64,000 nt of DNA from Onchocerca lupi. Its lineage: Eukaryota; Nematoda; Chromadorea; Rhabditida; Onchocercidae. The notes under the pieces were generated by a model. That model worked only from the letters and a program-made list of their open reading frames with translations, was not told the origin of the DNA and ran no database searches. A program made the position numbers and the translations under genes. This document shows positions 1 to 10,955 of the stretch, piece after piece; within the stretch, counting starts at the first letter, position 1, and the number at the start of each line of letters is the position of its first letter. The stretch covers positions 1-64,000 of the forward strand of contig JAOVVO010000069.1 of NCBI GenBank assembly GCA_028564675.1, written 5' to 3'.

Positions 1-577
1 CTTTGATTGGCACCATATGTTTTTTCGAATCTGCCAAGTTGAATAGTTCGACTGGTGAGATCCAGCCGTAAAAATCATCAAGGATGACCACGTCCTGTTG
101 TTCGTAGCCGTCCCACCATTGACCCATATTCGCGGTCTTGATGTAATAGGACTTCGAAAGGGTTGTGGCAAATGTTGTTTTGCCAACTCCAGTCTCGCCA
201 ATGATGAGGTATAGTTCTGTTGGTTCTTTATGGTCTTCGATGAAGCGATTCTTAAAAGTTATTGTTTTTGACATATTTCGCATGACGAAGACTGGGTCTT
301 CGTCTGCCATTTCTTCGAGGGTCATTTCGTCCCTGCGATACTTTTTTAAGCAGTCGGCTTGTATTTCCGACTTTCGTTTTTTGGGTTCGGCTGGCCGGGT
401 TCCAATTTCTTCGTGTATTGTCTCTTTTGAGCAATACTTGAAGTTCTGAAAATCGGTCCCTTTGGCCGATTCCATTTGTGTACCTCGTGGTAATTTGGCT
501 TGCAAGGTTGAAAATCTGACGGGACTGTTCAACTTAAAAAAGAAGTCCACTATATATATATTAGAGATGGGAGTGGT
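1..577 (-). pseudogene. endogenous CRESS-DNA virus Rep fragment (endonuclease tail plus SF3 helicase)
   Basis: On the minus strand one frame is open for about 192 codons from an in-frame TAA at 578-580 down to the window edge. In order it shows the end of a rolling-circle endonuclease domain with motif III (YCSKE), a linker, then a superfamily 3 helicase with Walker A (GETGVGKT) and Walker B (VILDDFYGW). This order is that of Rep proteins of circovirus-like CRESS-DNA viruses, which start replication by nicking and then unwind circular ssDNA. The N-terminal part with HUH motifs I and II is absent, and the C-terminus lies beyond base 1. The stretch is clearly GC-richer than its neighbours, which fits foreign origin. 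It ends next to a retrotransposon remnant. No capsid gene is visible. Family assignment is confident; whether any protein is made is unknown. Typed as pseudogene because the N-terminal domain is missing. Confidence 0.88.
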
Positions 578-1053
578 TTACATTAATCACCGGAAACTGT
601 TAAGACCCGAGTACAACATAAGCATCGTAACAAGATCTAATGAGAAGATTAGCATGTGAATATGCACAAAAATGTGAATTTAGATGAGTATTATGAGTAA
701 TTGACAGCAATAGCATTTCCTGTGTGCAAGAATACAAAGATGTGACCATAGATACAAGCGGAAAAGCATGGGAAATAAATCTAAGGAACGTGAAATGATT
801 CACAATATTGATTACAATGAGGAATTTGGTTGAAGTATTGCGATAGTTCGCGACAGATGCGCTTTTGTTAGCGCGTGAGGATGCAATAAACATTGGCATA
901 GTTAGGGGTTACAAAGCTATTTAAGAACAAAGAAATGATTCAATATATCTACAAGAATTACAGATCATCTGCATGAAATTTTCTTCGGTTGTTCCGACAT
1001 TCCTGACTGAAGGGGTTGAATTCTTTCAGCGGGAAGGAAGTAGGAAACGTATA

Positions 1054-1460
1054 TTAGCAACTCTCGTCCTTTGAATCGTTGTGTGGTATGCGATTTCTTT
1101 TGACACTTCTTGTACTTAGCGCAATGGATTTATCTTCGATTTCTTGCATTGGTTTCTCGAACACGAGTGATTGATTATTTGAGTTGGAAACATCATCAAC
1201 TTCTAGAGGATACAAAAGGAATCTTCCATATGGCATTTCTTGCTTCCCCAGCCTTTCTTTTATTTCTTTGACCCTAGCTAATTTCCATATTCAACGAAGA
1301 ACATCTAATTCATTAACTAACACTATTTCTTCTTCGCGTGGTTATTCTGGTTTCTTCATTTCTGGGGGATTATGTTGTCTTTGAGTTCTTTCTCTGAGAC
1401 CGGTTATATATTCATTTTTCCAGGTGTCGCTGAAATCGCGAGGAGTATCAGAGATTAAGT
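1054..1460 (-). pseudogene. decayed C-terminal end of BEL/Pao pol (integrase-tail DUF5641-like)
   Basis: The minus-strand frame contains a W-x-x-E-Y segment followed by LRER, then a valine-rich strand ending in VLVNE, a WKLARVKEI segment and finally RFLLYPLEVDD. This succession matches the conserved tail found after the integrase core of BEL/Pao polyproteins, where the protein usually ends near a YPLEV motif. Two in-frame stops (TAA and TGA on the minus strand, between about 1270 and 1350) and a shortened segment before the YPLEV part show it is non-functional. The frame runs on to a stop at 1054. It lies just inside the presumed left LTR, where the end of pol is expected. Confidence 0.65.
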
Positions 1461-1557
1461 GATCTCTTTGTTATTCAAGTGTATTTCTTGTTTGGTTATG
1501 TGGATTTATTTCTTTGTTATTAGGTCAAATGGCTTTATAACTTTTTCCTATGTTAGG

Positions 1558-1908
1558 TCATGCGCCAATACCTTTCTCGTTGATGACTGTCGCATATTTT
1601 TCTTCCTCTTCTTTCTTCTTCTGCGGCGGCGAAACTTTCTGGATGAATTCCAGCCATTTTTCATCGGTCGACTCGATCATGGCAATGTATAGCTCGAGGA
1701 ATTTGATGTTCTGATTGAAGGTTCTTGATTGAAGGTTCTTCTTGCCACGTATTGTTTGGGAAGTTCGTTGTTCGATAAAGTCGAGAAGCGTTAAGTCATC
1801 CAGAAGTCGAGAAGCGAGAAGCGTTAAGTCCAACCCTTTGATTTCCTCGATGAGTTGTACTAACTTCTGCTTTGCCGCTTCTATGTTGATGATTAGACTG
1901 TCAGACAT
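1558..1908 (-). pseudogene. gag N-terminal ORF of the retrotransposon remnant
   Basis: A 116-codon ORF starts with ATG at 1908, one base from the primer-binding site, as in compact LTR retrotransposons. The protein is charged and helix-prone. It carries repeated leucines in the first 60 residues and a conserved-looking WLEFIQKV segment near residue 85, followed by a run of lysines and glutamates. It stops where the element has lost its middle, so this is only the start of a gag-pol polyprotein. There is no zinc knuckle. A partial internal duplication is visible in the DNA around 1715-1742 (GATTGAAGGTTCTT twice) and around 1785-1830 (AAGCGTTAAGTC twice). It was assigned as gag by position rather than by recognised sequence. 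Confidence 0.6.
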
Positions 1909-1909
1909 A

Positions 1910-1927
1910 TCCCGGCTCGTGACACCA
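1910..1927 (-). promoter_or_regulatory. retrotransposon primer-binding site
   Basis: The plus strand reads TCCCGGCTCGTGACACCA. This has the form of a tRNA 3' end: end of the T arm, seven acceptor-stem bases, a discriminator A and CCA. The minus strand would therefore anneal a tRNA primer for reverse transcription. It sits 9 bp inside the presumed LTR end (1937) and directly upstream of the gag ATG. The tRNA species was not determined. Confidence 0.7.
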
Positions 1928-2262
1928 ATAAATTTTTGTCAGGAACTTTGATTTGTGGCACGAACGAATCTCAAACTTGGATAATTAAACTGTTTATTAC
2001 AAAAAATTTGAAAACGCGACACGATGCGTAACAATTACAAATCGATAATATTACTTAAATAAATTTAGTGATAAATTTATTAATATAAAAAATAGGGTAG
2101 AACGATATAAAGGGAAATTTTAAAAAAACCGAATCGGAGCATTAAACCGTTTCCGTTGACATGTCTCGCATGAAATGATAGAAGGCGATTACGCGCATGA
2201 GGGTACAATAAACATTGGCTTAGTTGAGGGTTACAAAGTTATTTAAGAACAAAGAAATGACT

Positions 2263-5057
2263 CAACAGTATTGTAAAGGAAAGATAAATAATGAACACGA
2301 AAAATCATTTCTGAACAAATGAATTACTAATCCTTGTATTTTAAATCAAATATAATCAAAGTTAGTATTTTTCTGTTGTCGTCAAAAATGCATCCCTTGT
2401 GTCATCAAGAAATCAAGCATAACTGCAGAAGGCACTGTTGTCTACTAATTAGCAAATGCATCCAAAGTATCGATGTTCTAATTAGAATTAAATGAAATTT
2501 TTAAGAAATGAAAACAAGAATTGGATGGAAATTTTTTTAAATTGTGATATTAGGCCAGATTATGCATTGAAATAATAACAGAATAATCGACTGAACTCTC
2601 TTGTAACTGATCTGAGGCAATTTTATAAAATAAATGAATCTTTTTTATTCGAATACAACATGATTAATTAAAATAAGCTTTGATGCAGAGTATCAACAAT
2701 TCCTCTGTTCCATCATTATTGCAATCGTATCATAAATCTAGCGAACAGAAAGATAATGATGAGTTCATAAGATCATAGAATGAAAATAATATATATTGAA
2801 GAGTGAAATGATAACAAAAATACTGAAAAAAAATGGCAACTTAAAAAAGCGTTAAAAAAAAAAATTTCGCCATGCTGTTAGCTTACAGTGAAGTAAGTGG
2901 TTGCTGGCACAATCGCTCTTGAACAAGTGAAATATTTAATTCCCATTCATTCAGTAGCACATTTTGCGAAGAAATATTTTGTAAATTGATATATTCGTTA
3001 TAGAAACTGATATGAGAAAAATAATCATTCAACATAGCTCATAAATTTCCGTGTTAGAAGTACCATTAAAAACTCGTTATTTAATTAATCAATAACCCGG
3101 TAAATAATAAAATTTGTTTTTCCGCGCAATTTTTGAGTTGAAAAGATCTGATAATGTTTGTTCCACGAAAGATACACTTTCACTTCCCTCCATTGCGATG
3201 AAACTAATAATTTAGCGGTAATATAAATAATATTTTAAACTAAATAATATTCATGTAAAAAATTATTAACGAATCTTCTTCGATAGTAGATTTAACTATC
3301 AAATATTTTAGGCTGCGGAATCTATACATTGAAGATACGATAGTTCAGACAGTTTCCAAGTAATATCATGGACTCATTGTTGTTTGTCTAATGATATCAA
3401 CAATAAGTTTAACGCTCCTATTGTAAGTTTACTAGTTTACTGGAACAAGCCTAAATAAATCTCCTATAGATGGTTAACGTTCTGCAGTTTAAATAACGAT
3501 TAAATATCCTGCAGCGTAAATGCAGGTTACATATCCTGTAGGTTAAATGAACATCCTGCAAATGGCTAGAATACATATGCCAGACAGGACATTAATTCCT
3601 TCAGGCACTTTTTGTGCACATTTTCGATAAATTTCCTCACCAGTTAAAAATCTGCACATAAATCTGAAACGAGCCACATTAAGATCTTATCGATAATGTG
3701 AAAACTTTCATTCTTCAAAAGCAATACTTTTCTTCTCGATGAAGCCTGAGATTGTTCGACATATACAATATATCATTGATGCATTCAAGAAAAGGCAGTT
3801 TTAGTTACCTAAATGATGATTTTTTTTGACGAAATTTCGGGCATCAATGCCTACGACCGATCAATTGGAAGTTATCTTTATCATATTTATATCGAATCAA
3901 AACTTTATTTGAATTTCATAATTTTGAAAACACCGGGTATTTTTAGATATGGAAATCGTTTTATTTAATTTAATAATCGTCAACACCAACCACCCAAAAG
4001 CGCACCATGCGTCCGAAAAAATTTACATGCTTTGTAACGAAATCCATAAAATAAGAGTTTTAAAAGGTTGGTAAACTCAATAGATTAGGGAGATTAATTG
4101 TACAAATCTTAGGATCTTTACAGTTGTCAAGAAACACAAAATCAGAAAAGAAAAATGACTGATATCATTAGATATATCAAAAATGCAAATTTACAATCAA
4201 TAAAATGAGAAATAAATAAATAACTGAAAACAACTTTTCAAACAAAAATTGGGAAAGCTTGTGAATTAACAAATACAAAAGTGAAAACAAGAGTGAAAAA
4301 GACAATAGGGGAATCGTGGCGTGTTTATTATGCAGTAATCTTCCTGGACTGAAAGATAAACTGCCGAACGTTTCTCTTCTTCGCGGTTTGCTTGCTAAGG
4401 AGTTAATAATATAAAAAATAGTATTAGCGGCTTTAAAGCAATTATCTTTCTGGACTGAAAGAGTAATGGTTGCTTTTTTGTACAAATTTGACTCTGAAAT
4501 CATATTATTTTCTTTTTATTTGGAACAAAACGATGTTTCATTCACTCAGCAATTTCTGGAAATTTCCTAGTCATTTACTGTTTACATGCCAAATTACTAT
4601 AATCATTTACAGACCAGTTAGCGATACTACTAATAAAATGTCAAACAGGTATTCGATAATACTTGACATTTTATTAATAGAAACAAATTCTACAACAAAT
4701 GAGAGAATCAAAAACATGAAAAAAAAAATTCTCTAAATTTTACTCAAAGCACTTATCCAATATTACTCGAAACAGTTGGGATTTTTAACAAAAAAATAGA
4801 ATGATGGATTAAAAAGGAAGAAAAATATGCCGGTTCTACCGAGGCTAATACTTATTGCTGAAATCGAGGTAAATATCTGAGACAAAGTAGCAAATGAGGT
4901 GGAAAGAAGAGAAGTACTATTTTGGAAAGTAGTAGAAAACTACTACTCGAAATTGGAGGAAAACTATCAATAAAAATTGGCTTTTAATGCAAACAATTGA
5001 AAAACGTAAAACTTATAAAATTATGCATAAATCCGATATTATTCAGCACAGTATAGC
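2263..5057. other. AT-rich intergenic stretch, no gene recognised
   Basis: No coding signal was recognised. A 108-codon minus-strand frame at 4177-4503 is rich in Phe and Leu and has no motif, so it is probably chance. A short near-duplicate (TTTCTGGACTGAAAGA, with one change) occurs at about 4341 and 4447. A hairpin at 4627-4680 is listed separately. The 3' end of the zinc-finger gene lies just to the right. Confidence 0.5.
4627..4680. repeat. long imperfect hairpin (inverted repeat)
   Basis: Arms 4627-4644 and 4663-4680 are reverse complements over 18 bases with one mismatch. Inside them, after a 4-base bulge (ACAG), lies the palindrome GTATTCGATAATAC, so the stem can continue to a 4-base loop. 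It could be a terminal fold-back of a small transposon or a structured RNA. Nothing decides between these. Confidence 0.6.
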
Positions 5058-8000
5058 TTAAACGGCCTCTACTTCCTCATCCATAATGTCACATGTTTCC
5101 GGAAGCAAAATTTCCGGATCCACAATCTAAACACATTATAATTAGTTAGCAAACAAGCTATTAAGTCCATAAAATTTATTTCAGCTTATCTATCAATTTC
5201 CAAATCGCAAAAAACAATGTTTGATAAATTTCACAACAAACTTTCCGATCATTACTCAACAAATATTTCCATTTTTGATCAAATTGTCGATTTAGTAGAA
5301 AGATCACAATAATCATATTATAATGATAATGATGCATATTTAACACCAAAAATATTTCACAGAACTTTAGTTCTGTTTTAATTTTCGTTTAGTTCATTTT
5401 CTTTTTGATCCAAAATGTAAAACACTACCGCTCATTCATTACTTAGTATATGCGGTTCTAATTCCTCTACAAGATGTGTACTTGCAGGTATGAATTAAAT
5501 AAATCCCAAATGATATGGAAATAAAATCAAGCTTATTTTCATATCTTTCATCATCAAACGGCGCTCAAACTGTTTTATTTATCAAATTAAAATTACATAG
5601 AAATTTTACCTCGAGATCACCATGTTCAATGAGCAAATGAACCCGCTTATGATAACTTTCATGCTGTTCCATCGCCTTGCGATCTGCGAAAGTTCTCAAG
5701 CATACCTAAATTAAACACATGATTTAAGCAAATTCCATTCCTTTAACCGTAGTTTCTTCTTTTTTTTTCTTTTTGCAAAATATCCCATCTATCACTTCGA
5801 GAATACTTCTTATTTCAGAGCACTAACTTCGATTATTTCATTCATCACCAACTTACAAATCATCCATTTTATATGGAAAAGTAGTACTCAAAAAGCTTTT
5901 GAAAATTAGCAAACTTATAAGTATGATCTAGAAAAAAAAAGCTTACTTCACAAAATAATGGTCGCTCAGTCCTCGCCATTGGATGTTCAATATCAATATG
6001 TTCAACACATTCCAACCTTGACATAAATACCACCTTACAAATGGGACAATCAAAACGTTCAAATGATAACGCGCGGGCCTGCTCGAATATTTCATCCAGA
6101 TTGAATGAATTCTCCTCAGCTGACTTTAACAATTCTGACAGTCTTCGCATCTACAAATGAAATTATTAACCGTGATATTTGTATGATAACGGTTGACGTT
6201 TGTTATATCTAAACATATGTTCGAATGCTACAAGCAAACCCAATAAACGTAGTCTGAACGATTATACATATGAATGATCTAATAGTTCATAATAAACAGC
6301 TTTCAAAACATTATATGGAAATTGGTAACATAACATTTTTTTTAAATTTTTTAAATATAATTCTGCAATGATGTCAAACAACACTAGTTTTATATAAAAA
6401 CTGGTGATCAAAATTTTACAACTTCATTAGATTTTTCGGATGGAAGCTTACTTTATTTTTCTCTATTCCTTCCTCAAAATAAGAAATGAATAAGATATTT
6501 TTTTTTTTTCTGTAACCTTTTCAACTATGGGAGCACTTGGTAATAACTCCCCACGTCGGATTTTTTCAATCCACGGTCGTGCATCAGGACCTAAACCAAG
6601 TTTTCGTTTCCGTGGACGACTTGGAGGTGTGAAAAAGGGTTCACCGGCACTACGCACTATTATGGCATCATCGGGAATATCTGCTGGTGGTCTTCGATTA
6701 CTATAATGATAAGGATATCAATTAAAAACCGCAGAAATTGAAGAAATCTAGAAACAATATGTATTAAAATCAAGCAATTCAGTAAAAACAATTCAGTAAT
6801 CAAATAATTCTGCCTTCTCCTAAATGCTTTTTTTTTTTTCTTTATCTTTTTTTTTTTTTTTTTTTTTCAACATCTCATGTTTTTTAACCATACAGAAAAG
6901 ACACAATGAAGGATCCAGAAATTCATCCAGCTAGAAATTCAGCCAAATTAATCTGAATTTCTATCATAGAGTTTTACCATGATGTGATTTTAGAGAAGGA
7001 AGTTATTCATTCTCTCCAACACAACATGTGATTTTATACCTAAGGAAGATGAATTTAGAATGGAAGAGGAACGCGAAAAGGCGTTTCTTGTCTTTTATGC
7101 AATAAAAACTAATAAAAAACTAAAGTTATATTAATTAAATAATCAAGATAAGTCTTACAGTCGAAAAGTCTCCTAGTAAGTAGGACTTTATGAAAATTAC
7201 GGGACAAATTTCAGTGAATATTTCGCCATACTTAAATGTTAATTCAGTCAAACCGTGAGAATTGATTATTTACCTTGCAAACGGCTTCCAAGCTTCTTCA
7301 AGTTCTTCTTTTGTTGAAACATGTGTTTTCAAATGTTTTTTCAAATTGCCCTTAAGTCTGCATGTCTTACCGCAATATGGACATGCATGAGGAGTAAAGC
7401 CACTATGTACCGAGCGATGCTCAAATAAATTGGACTTAAATCGAAATGCTTTCCCACAGATATCACAGCCAAATGGTTTTTGATCCGTATGGATTACGGC
7501 ATGCTGCTGCAGACCTAAAATTATCAGATTTCAACCTTTTTTAATTTCTAAAGAAAAGCATACAAACTTTAAAAAAATAGGACTGATGCACTTCGAATAA
7601 GCAAAGTACAAGCGAAATTCTTAGATAAAAGTTTCAAAATCATTTAATTTTCACTTTTGAAATACTTGGCAATCCATTATTTTCAAGACATATGATTTTA
7701 TTTTTTCCACGACTTATTCTTTCTATCGTATTTACATATAAAGCTTAATTTATCCTCGCAATTTCGGCTCAATTTTATTGCTTACAGTTAAGTGAATGAC
7801 ACATCTCTGGTACTCACACTTCAGTGAGTGCTAAATCTTTCTCGATTAGCAATGTTATTTTGATATTTCGACAAATTTAAATAAAGAAAATAAAAATATT
7901 TGGAACAATCAGTTTTCTCCTTTATAATTACCAGAATCATTTACTAATTGTTCAAATATTTTCACTTCATGGATAATAAAAGAAATTCTTGAAAACCATT

Positions 8001-8718
8001 AACGAAGCCGAAAAATGAAAACTTATCTCCTGATTCATTTTACAAATATGATACATCGACATGAAAATGTTTACCTTTAAACGAAACAAAAATTTTGTTG
8101 CATATATTACATTGATGTACAGCTCGTGGTTGGGTATGATGTGGAGTATCATCATCGGTACCAAACTTGAAAAAAAAAATCTAGTTTTAGAAAAAATATG
8201 CTGAAATAAAAACTGAAATTTCGAAAATATTCAAATTCTAACCCTAACAATCAACTGAAATTTATATAATCAACCGAAACTCCAAATCCTCGTGGTAGCT
8301 AGAAATCTCAAGTATATATTCTTACGGAAACCATGATTTTTGAAAGGATTTCAAAACTGTGTAATTGGCGGGAATTATATGCAAAAAATGAGGACTTATG
8401 AGTTTGAATCCGGATTTTCTAATTTCTGAAATCACATTTATGTCATTTTTCATCGTTCGATTAAACGAATATTCAAATTTACTTCGTGTTCAGTAGCATA
8501 CGTAGGATCATGGATATCATCATCCATTCGTCGTAAATCGTCATGTTCTGGATCTATCTGCTGATGATAAACACCATCCGGTGTCACATGTCCTCCGGCC
8601 ATATCGTTATGATGCAAAGCCATAGCATGAACACTACATCCAGATAGTTGAAAATCACAGTGATTCCCTTCTCCTTCTAACGCACCCAGCAAATTATTTA
8701 ATGTTTTAATATTTTTAT
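5058..8718 (-). CDS. C2H2 zinc-finger protein, five fingers (5' end not found)
   Basis: Seven minus-strand exons join in frame: 8718-8483, 8165-8075, 7514-7274, 6700-6517, 6150-5947, 5705-5610 and 5126-5058 (stop TAA at 5060-5058), giving at least 373 residues. The first visible exon has no ATG before its internal methionines and starts with two bases of a split codon, so at least one exon lies upstream. It is acidic and His-rich. Three tandem C2H2 fingers follow (HQCNICNKIF..., CDICGKAF..., CPYCGKTC...), the first split by an intron. A basic, proline-rich linker (PPSRPRKRKLG) comes next. Two more separated fingers then appear (CPICKVVF and CEVCLRTF, the last split by an intron), with an acidic C-terminus (DIMDEEVEAV). 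It is probably a nuclear sequence-specific DNA-binding regulator. One acceptor (8166) reads CAAG rather than CAG. No named orthologue was recognised. Confidence 0.87.
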
Positions 8719-10558
8719 CTGAAATGTTTTCAAAAAAATTTAACTATTCTAGGAAAATATACAAAAGTTGCAATGCAATGATCATCACGCGAACAAATGA
8801 CTGTTACAATTTTTATGTGCAAACTGATTTTTTATTCGGAAAAATATTTAATATCTTTTAGTAATTTTTTAAATGAAAAACTGCAAAATTATTTTGAATC
8901 TAAAATGATTAAAAAAAATAAACTATGCTATTTAACAATTATATTAAACACGACATATCAAACAGTTATCTTAAACATGATAAAGACAGAACGATAACTC
9001 GGTCACGACGAAAACATGTAACAAACTAGCCAAGTTTAAAATATTTTTAACTTCTGCAATATTGCGGGAAAAATGGTCAGCGCTCCTTGGAAAGTACCGT
9101 AGCTATCAATTTAAATTTCAAGACTTTGAGCAGTAATAATAGAAAACCGATCTCTTAAATATTTCGCCAAGGCAAGCAAATCTAAGCAATCACGATGATT
9201 AAAGTATTCAATGAAGGAAGTGAATCTTCAGCCAAATCGTATAATCAGTTTTAAATTATGACTTGGCTGGCCTATTTTGCAGATTTTTGTCAATTTTAAT
9301 TCAAAATTACTGTTACACAGGCATGAGCGGGAAAAGCATAGGCAGAACGAATGTGAGACAATGAAATTAATTCTTACGAAAAAATTTTGAAATTTAAACA
9401 ATAGTTACTTTTAGAATAACATGAACTGAGCAAAGGATTTTTATTAGAAACCACTAGTATTGCTATATATTATAACAGAAGATTGATTTATCTACTGATC
9501 CAACATATATCAGTTATTAGAAGCGATGGAAAATAAACTTCCGGAAATCACTAAATCAGCAAACTGGAAGTGTTTACTGGAGAACACAATTCGAAACTGA
9601 TTCTTTTATTTTCGATCGCAATAAAAAGAGAGGTTAGTAAGAAAAAAAAAAAAAAATGATCAGAATCTGTAAGTATTGGCTGTTAAAAAATCTGTAAAGA
9701 CAAAAAAAATATATTTTGAAATATAGATTTATCTTCAACACTGATGTAGAAGGACATTAACATCGTTGGTAGAATGGATGATATCTTCAAGAAATTAAAA
9801 GGAAAAGAAAATAAAAGAGAAAATTGGAAAAAACTAACAAATTAAAGGGTGAAAAAAAAATTTGAGCTCATAAAGGATGGAAATTTCGTACCATTAGAAA
9901 AAAAAAAAAAAAAAACCAGCAAATATACTTTATAAGAAGATATCTAGCAGAGGATACAGAAAACTTTTTCAATTTGCAAACATCAGGTTAATAAATAAAA
10001 TCACCAATTTGCTAAAAATATAAGAAGAGAAAAATAAATTTCTAACTGCAATGAAAACCGGGATGAATTAAATATACTGATTAGAAACTGATTTTCATTA
10101 CAGATGTTGGGAGAAGCATTCAGTACTATTTGATGAAGAATTTTATGAAGTCGAAGCAACTAGTCTTACTACTCCATAATGTTATGATACATTTCAAGTA
10201 AAAAATTTTTTTGATACGGTAGATAAGACATAGTGTTGTAAAATCCTTATAACACCGCGGAATTTAATTCAATGTGCCCTTGATGACAGCATGACTTCAT
10301 ATCAGATTTGATTCAGTACATATCATTCTGTCAAAAAAGACTTATTAGGTATGGCCTCTTAACTATTTGCTCAATTCATTCACTCATTGAACAAACTTTT
10401 GATAATGAAGTGTCAAAGTGGAAAATGATTTCCGTTAAAGCAGCTATCTGTGTCATGAATGCTATCAGATGACGGAAAAAATGAAAGCATCTTAAACAAA
10501 GATAATGTATCAATGATTTTTCTTATAGTTTTATCATTTTTGATTTTTATTAAATAAA
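8719..10558. other. AT-rich stretch upstream of the zinc-finger gene
   Basis: It should contain the missing 5' exon(s) and promoter of the minus-strand zinc-finger gene, but no convincing first exon was identified. A-rich runs occur at 9641-9656 and 9899-9915. No repeats or RNA genes were recognised. Confidence 0.4.
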
Positions 10559-10955
10559 GTCGAGCGTTAAAGGATTCGTGAATTCATTAGAAACCGAAAG
10601 ATGATCAATTATATCCGAGCAGGATGAAGCCAGAAGAAGCTTTGATCGAAGCCCAAAGCGATTCTGATGGGCAAATCGATCGTCTGACATTGGTATAGGA
10701 GCGAAAGACTAATCGAATAATCTAGTAGCTGGTTTCCTCTGAAGGACAGCTGGAATACATAATGAAGCTGTTACATTCGGTAAAGCGAATATGATTGGAC
10801 AAATTATGAGATGAAATGTCTTCAACTTATTTGCAAACTTTCAATAAATATGACATCTAGCTTGCTTGAATGAAGCGTAGACATTGAATGTGTGCTCTAA
10901 GTGGGCTATTTTTCGTAAACAAAACTGGCGCTATAGGATGAACCAAATGTTGTAA
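10559..10955 (+). pseudogene. decayed fragment of nuclear 28S rRNA
   Basis: A run of conserved large-subunit rRNA landmarks appears in the right order: CCGAAAGATG, GAGCAGGATGAAGCCAGA, CGATTCTGATG, GCAAATCGATCGTCTGAC, GGTATAGGAGCGAAAGAC, TAATCGAATAATCTAGTAGC, ACAGCTGG, TTCAACTTATT, AGTGGGC and ACTGGCGCTATAGGATGAAC. The segment corresponds to the part of eukaryotic 28S rRNA after the D2/D3 region. It carries many substitutions (mostly toward A/T) and a deletion just before the ACAGCTGG block, so it cannot be functional. No flanking 18S, 5.8S or rest of 28S is visible. It was recognised from conserved rRNA sequence; the source species was not determined. Confidence 0.85.

Larger units (their letters stand above)
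868..2262 (-). mobile_element. internally deleted BEL/Pao-type LTR retrotransposon remnant
   Basis: The element reads on the minus strand. A primer-binding site at 1910-1927 directly precedes a gag-like ORF (1558-1908). The last part of pol (1054 to about 1460) follows with most of pol missing. Related stretches of about 70 bp, direct repeats of each other, lie at about 868-940 and 2193-2262 and are probably remnants of the two LTRs. The right LTR probably ends at 1937, where the minus strand reads CA. The left LTR probably begins at 999 with TGTCGGAAC on the minus strand. Outside the 70-bp core the two LTRs no longer align by eye, so their outer limits are uncertain. The element cannot be autonomous because reverse transcriptase, RNase H and the integrase core are missing. 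The BEL/Pao assignment rests on the pol tail. Confidence 0.7.

Noticed and set aside
165..449. 94-codon plus-strand frame
   Set aside because: It is the antisense of the viral Rep frame, which has clear motifs on the minus strand.
600..899. 99-codon minus-strand frame
   Set aside because: It lies in the presumed LTR of the retroelement and has no motif; treated as chance.
4177..4503. 108-codon minus-strand frame
   Set aside because: Phe/Leu-rich translation of AT-rich DNA without motif or splice context; probably chance.
8450..8692. Single-exon reading of the His/Asp-rich segment as a separate 80-residue gene
   Set aside because: It has no ATG start, and a donor at 8481-8482 joins it in phase to the zinc-finger exons.
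10405..10450. Possible second 28S piece (GTGTCAAAGTGGAAAATGATTTCCGTTAAAGCAGC)
   Set aside because: It resembles a 28S stretch that should lie downstream of the fragment, but the match is short and out of order; not enough to call.
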